Positions 62,836 through 64,000 of a DNA stretch of 64,000 nucleotides are shown here, one piece after another. Positions within the stretch are counted from its first letter, which is position 1; the number at the start of each line of letters is the position of its first letter. The notes beneath the pieces were generated by a model. That model did not search any database. It saw nothing but the letters and a program-made list of their open reading frames with translations, and was not told the DNA's origin. The stretch lies in the NCBI GenBank assembly GCA_964419055.1, contig CAYQNU010000004.1:62001-126000 (forward strand), in the 5' to 3' direction. The position numbers and the translations under genes were made by a program. The DNA is from CAYQNU01 sp964419055 (GTDB lineage Bacteria > Bacteroidota > Bacteroidia > Flavobacteriales_D > Parvicellaceae).

Positions 62836-64000
62836 TTAATAATCCCATTTTCGCGAAAAAGCATTATACATATTAATTCCAATCTTAAAAGTAAAATTAG
62901 ATTGCTCTACAGTATTGATTGAAGTAACTGCATAAGTCCCAATTCTGAATAATTGCTGACGTATTTTGAACATACGTTCGATTCCCGCAAAAGCTTCAAT
63001 ATGTTTGAAGTTATCATCTTCAATCATTAATATTCCAATTCCTCCTGCCAATTCCAATTTCAATCGATTGAGATAGGGAACTTTATTCAGAATACTACCT
63101 TCAAAATGATGCATATAATTAGCTTGAAAGAAATTATTGGCAGTTGATAAAGTAGGTCCTAATAATTGAAAAGAACGTAATGGATTAGAAAAAATAATTT
63201 CATCTGACCCTCTAAAATATTTATGTTCCAACACACGCAAACCTGCTTTATTGATATAATTTCCGTAAGTAACCTTCCAAGCGGAAGTTCCAAATCGTTT
63301 GAGTTTAAGCTCATGTGAGGTACCTAGTTCGATGTAATCATAATTTACTTCACTATTAAAAAGTCCAGGCACTCCTTTTTTGTACTTAGCCACAATTACG
63401 GGATAACGTGATTCTAAAATAACCTTTTTATTACCTTTATACATAAACTTCTGCTTGATGCGGTATTTTAAATCGAGCACCACTTCACTTTTAATATATC
63501 GTTCAAAATCTACCGGTATATTTAATGTTCCAAAAAGTTGATTGGACCAATTTTCTAATTGTAAATTATTTATAGGCCTTTGATCAGAAAAATTCAATGT
63601 TAATTCTGCAAATAATCCATTTACGATTTCCATGCGCTGAGCAATAGAAAAATTTACATTTCTCACATAATTACTTCTACTAAAGGTTTGTGTTAATGAA
63701 GCAAAATTATTAATCATATCATAATAATCACCAACAGATATATAGGTTCTAACGAATTTTTTAGGGATATAAGTTAACCCAACGCCCAACTTTCCTTTAA
63801 CATCTTTATTCTTAAACCCATAATCTACAAAACCATCCACTTCTAATTTATAGGCATTTTTAAATTCTTTATTATAATATCCTGGTAATTTGTGTCTATA
63901 CCCTCCTATTCCAAAGGGTTGAACCTGACTCAACACACCTTCAATGTACCACTCTTGATTCTTAAAACTATTTCTTCTGCCTAAACCATTAAAAATGCTC
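62836..64000 (-). CDS. DUF5686 family outer-membrane protein (5' partial)
   Basis: The reading frame stays open to base 64000, so the N-terminal part is missing; about 388 residues are visible. The C-terminal portion shows the DUF5686 pattern (FGIGGYRHKLPGYYNKEF, KGVPGLFNSEVNYDYIELG), alternating beta-strands and an aromatic end (NAFSRKWDY), consistent with a beta-barrel. Full-length members begin with a carboxypeptidase-regulatory-like domain that would lie outside the window. The function is unknown; it is an envelope protein in Bacteroidota. Confidence 0.85.
   Translation of the reverse strand, partial: SIFNGLGRRNSFKNQEWYIEGVLSQVQPFGIGGYRHKLPGYYNKEFKNAYKLEVDGFVDYGFKNKDVKGKLGVGLTYIPKKFVRTYISVGDYYDMINNFASLTQTFSRSNYVRNVNFSIAQRMEIVNGLFAELTLNFSDQRPINNLQLENWSNQLFGTLNIPVDFERYIKSEVVLDLKYRIKQKFMYKGNKKVILESRYPVIVAKYKKGVPGLFNSEVNYDYIELGTSHELKLKRFGTSAWKVTYGNYINKAGLRVLEHKYFRGSDEIIFSNPLRSFQLLGPTLSTANNFFQANYMHHFEGSILNKVPYLNRLKLELAGGIGILMIEDDNFKHIEAFAGIERMFKIRQQLFRIGTYAVTSINTVEQSNFTFKIGINMYNAFSRKWDY

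Overview
The window reads as chromosomal DNA of a Bacteroidota bacterium, most likely order Flavobacteriales. The DNA is AT-rich. Secreted proteins carry type IX secretion (T9SS) C-terminal domains of both type A and type B. There is a SusC-like TonB receptor with a DUF4249 lipoprotein, Bat proteins, and many Bacteroidota-restricted families (DUF3078, DUF4271, DUF4254, DUF5686). Upstream regions often carry the Bacteroidota -7 element TAnnTTTG rather than a sigma-70 -10 box. The genus cannot be named from this sequence alone. No rRNA, tRNA, CRISPR array or complete insertion sequence was seen.

Layout. 1-5.4 kb: nucleotide housekeeping (MazG-like hydrolase, dUTPase), DUF2064 glycosyltransferase, acpP-fabF-rnc, then a Cys-rich DUF4258-type protein beside a SCO copper protein. 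5.6-11.5 kb (minus): a tightly coupled four-gene cluster encoding a TolC-like protein fused to a glycosidase-like domain, an HlyD-like adaptor, a zinc-ribbon/degenerate-GGDEF protein and a membrane GT2 synthase. It looks like a complete synthase-to-outer-membrane exopolysaccharide machine and is the most interesting part of the window. 11.6-20.4 kb: a TerB-like membrane protein, purB, rsmA, DUF983, yraN, DUF4412, groESL, secG. 20.5-23 kb: a TPR-LemA fusion with a TPM-domain membrane protein. 23.2-26.4 kb: paaABC, a hotdog thioesterase and DUF4254. 26.6-33.5 kb: cell-surface genes (CotH-family protein, DUF3078, DUF4249, TonB receptor). 33.6-38.5 kb: an atypical SDR, a sulfotransferase, a fibronectin-type T9SS cargo and a small secreted protein.

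38.5-47.3 kb: batD-batE, rpoN, asnS, a 270-bp MITE-like element with inverted repeats, DinB, msrB, hemD and DUF4271. 47.4-55 kb: uvrC, pyrophosphatase, a MORN-repeat protein, an ECF sigma factor overlapping a membrane PKD/T9SS type B protein, an outer-membrane protein and waaA. 55.2-62.6 kb: two large paralogous T9SS type B surface proteins (848 and 1469 residues) flanking a small secreted protein. The window ends inside a DUF5686 gene on the minus strand.

Taken together the window mixes core housekeeping with a large investment in the cell envelope: an undescribed-looking polysaccharide exporter, T9SS adhesins, a TonB uptake pair and an envelope-signalling sigma factor. All functional statements rest on reading motifs by eye; no database search was run.
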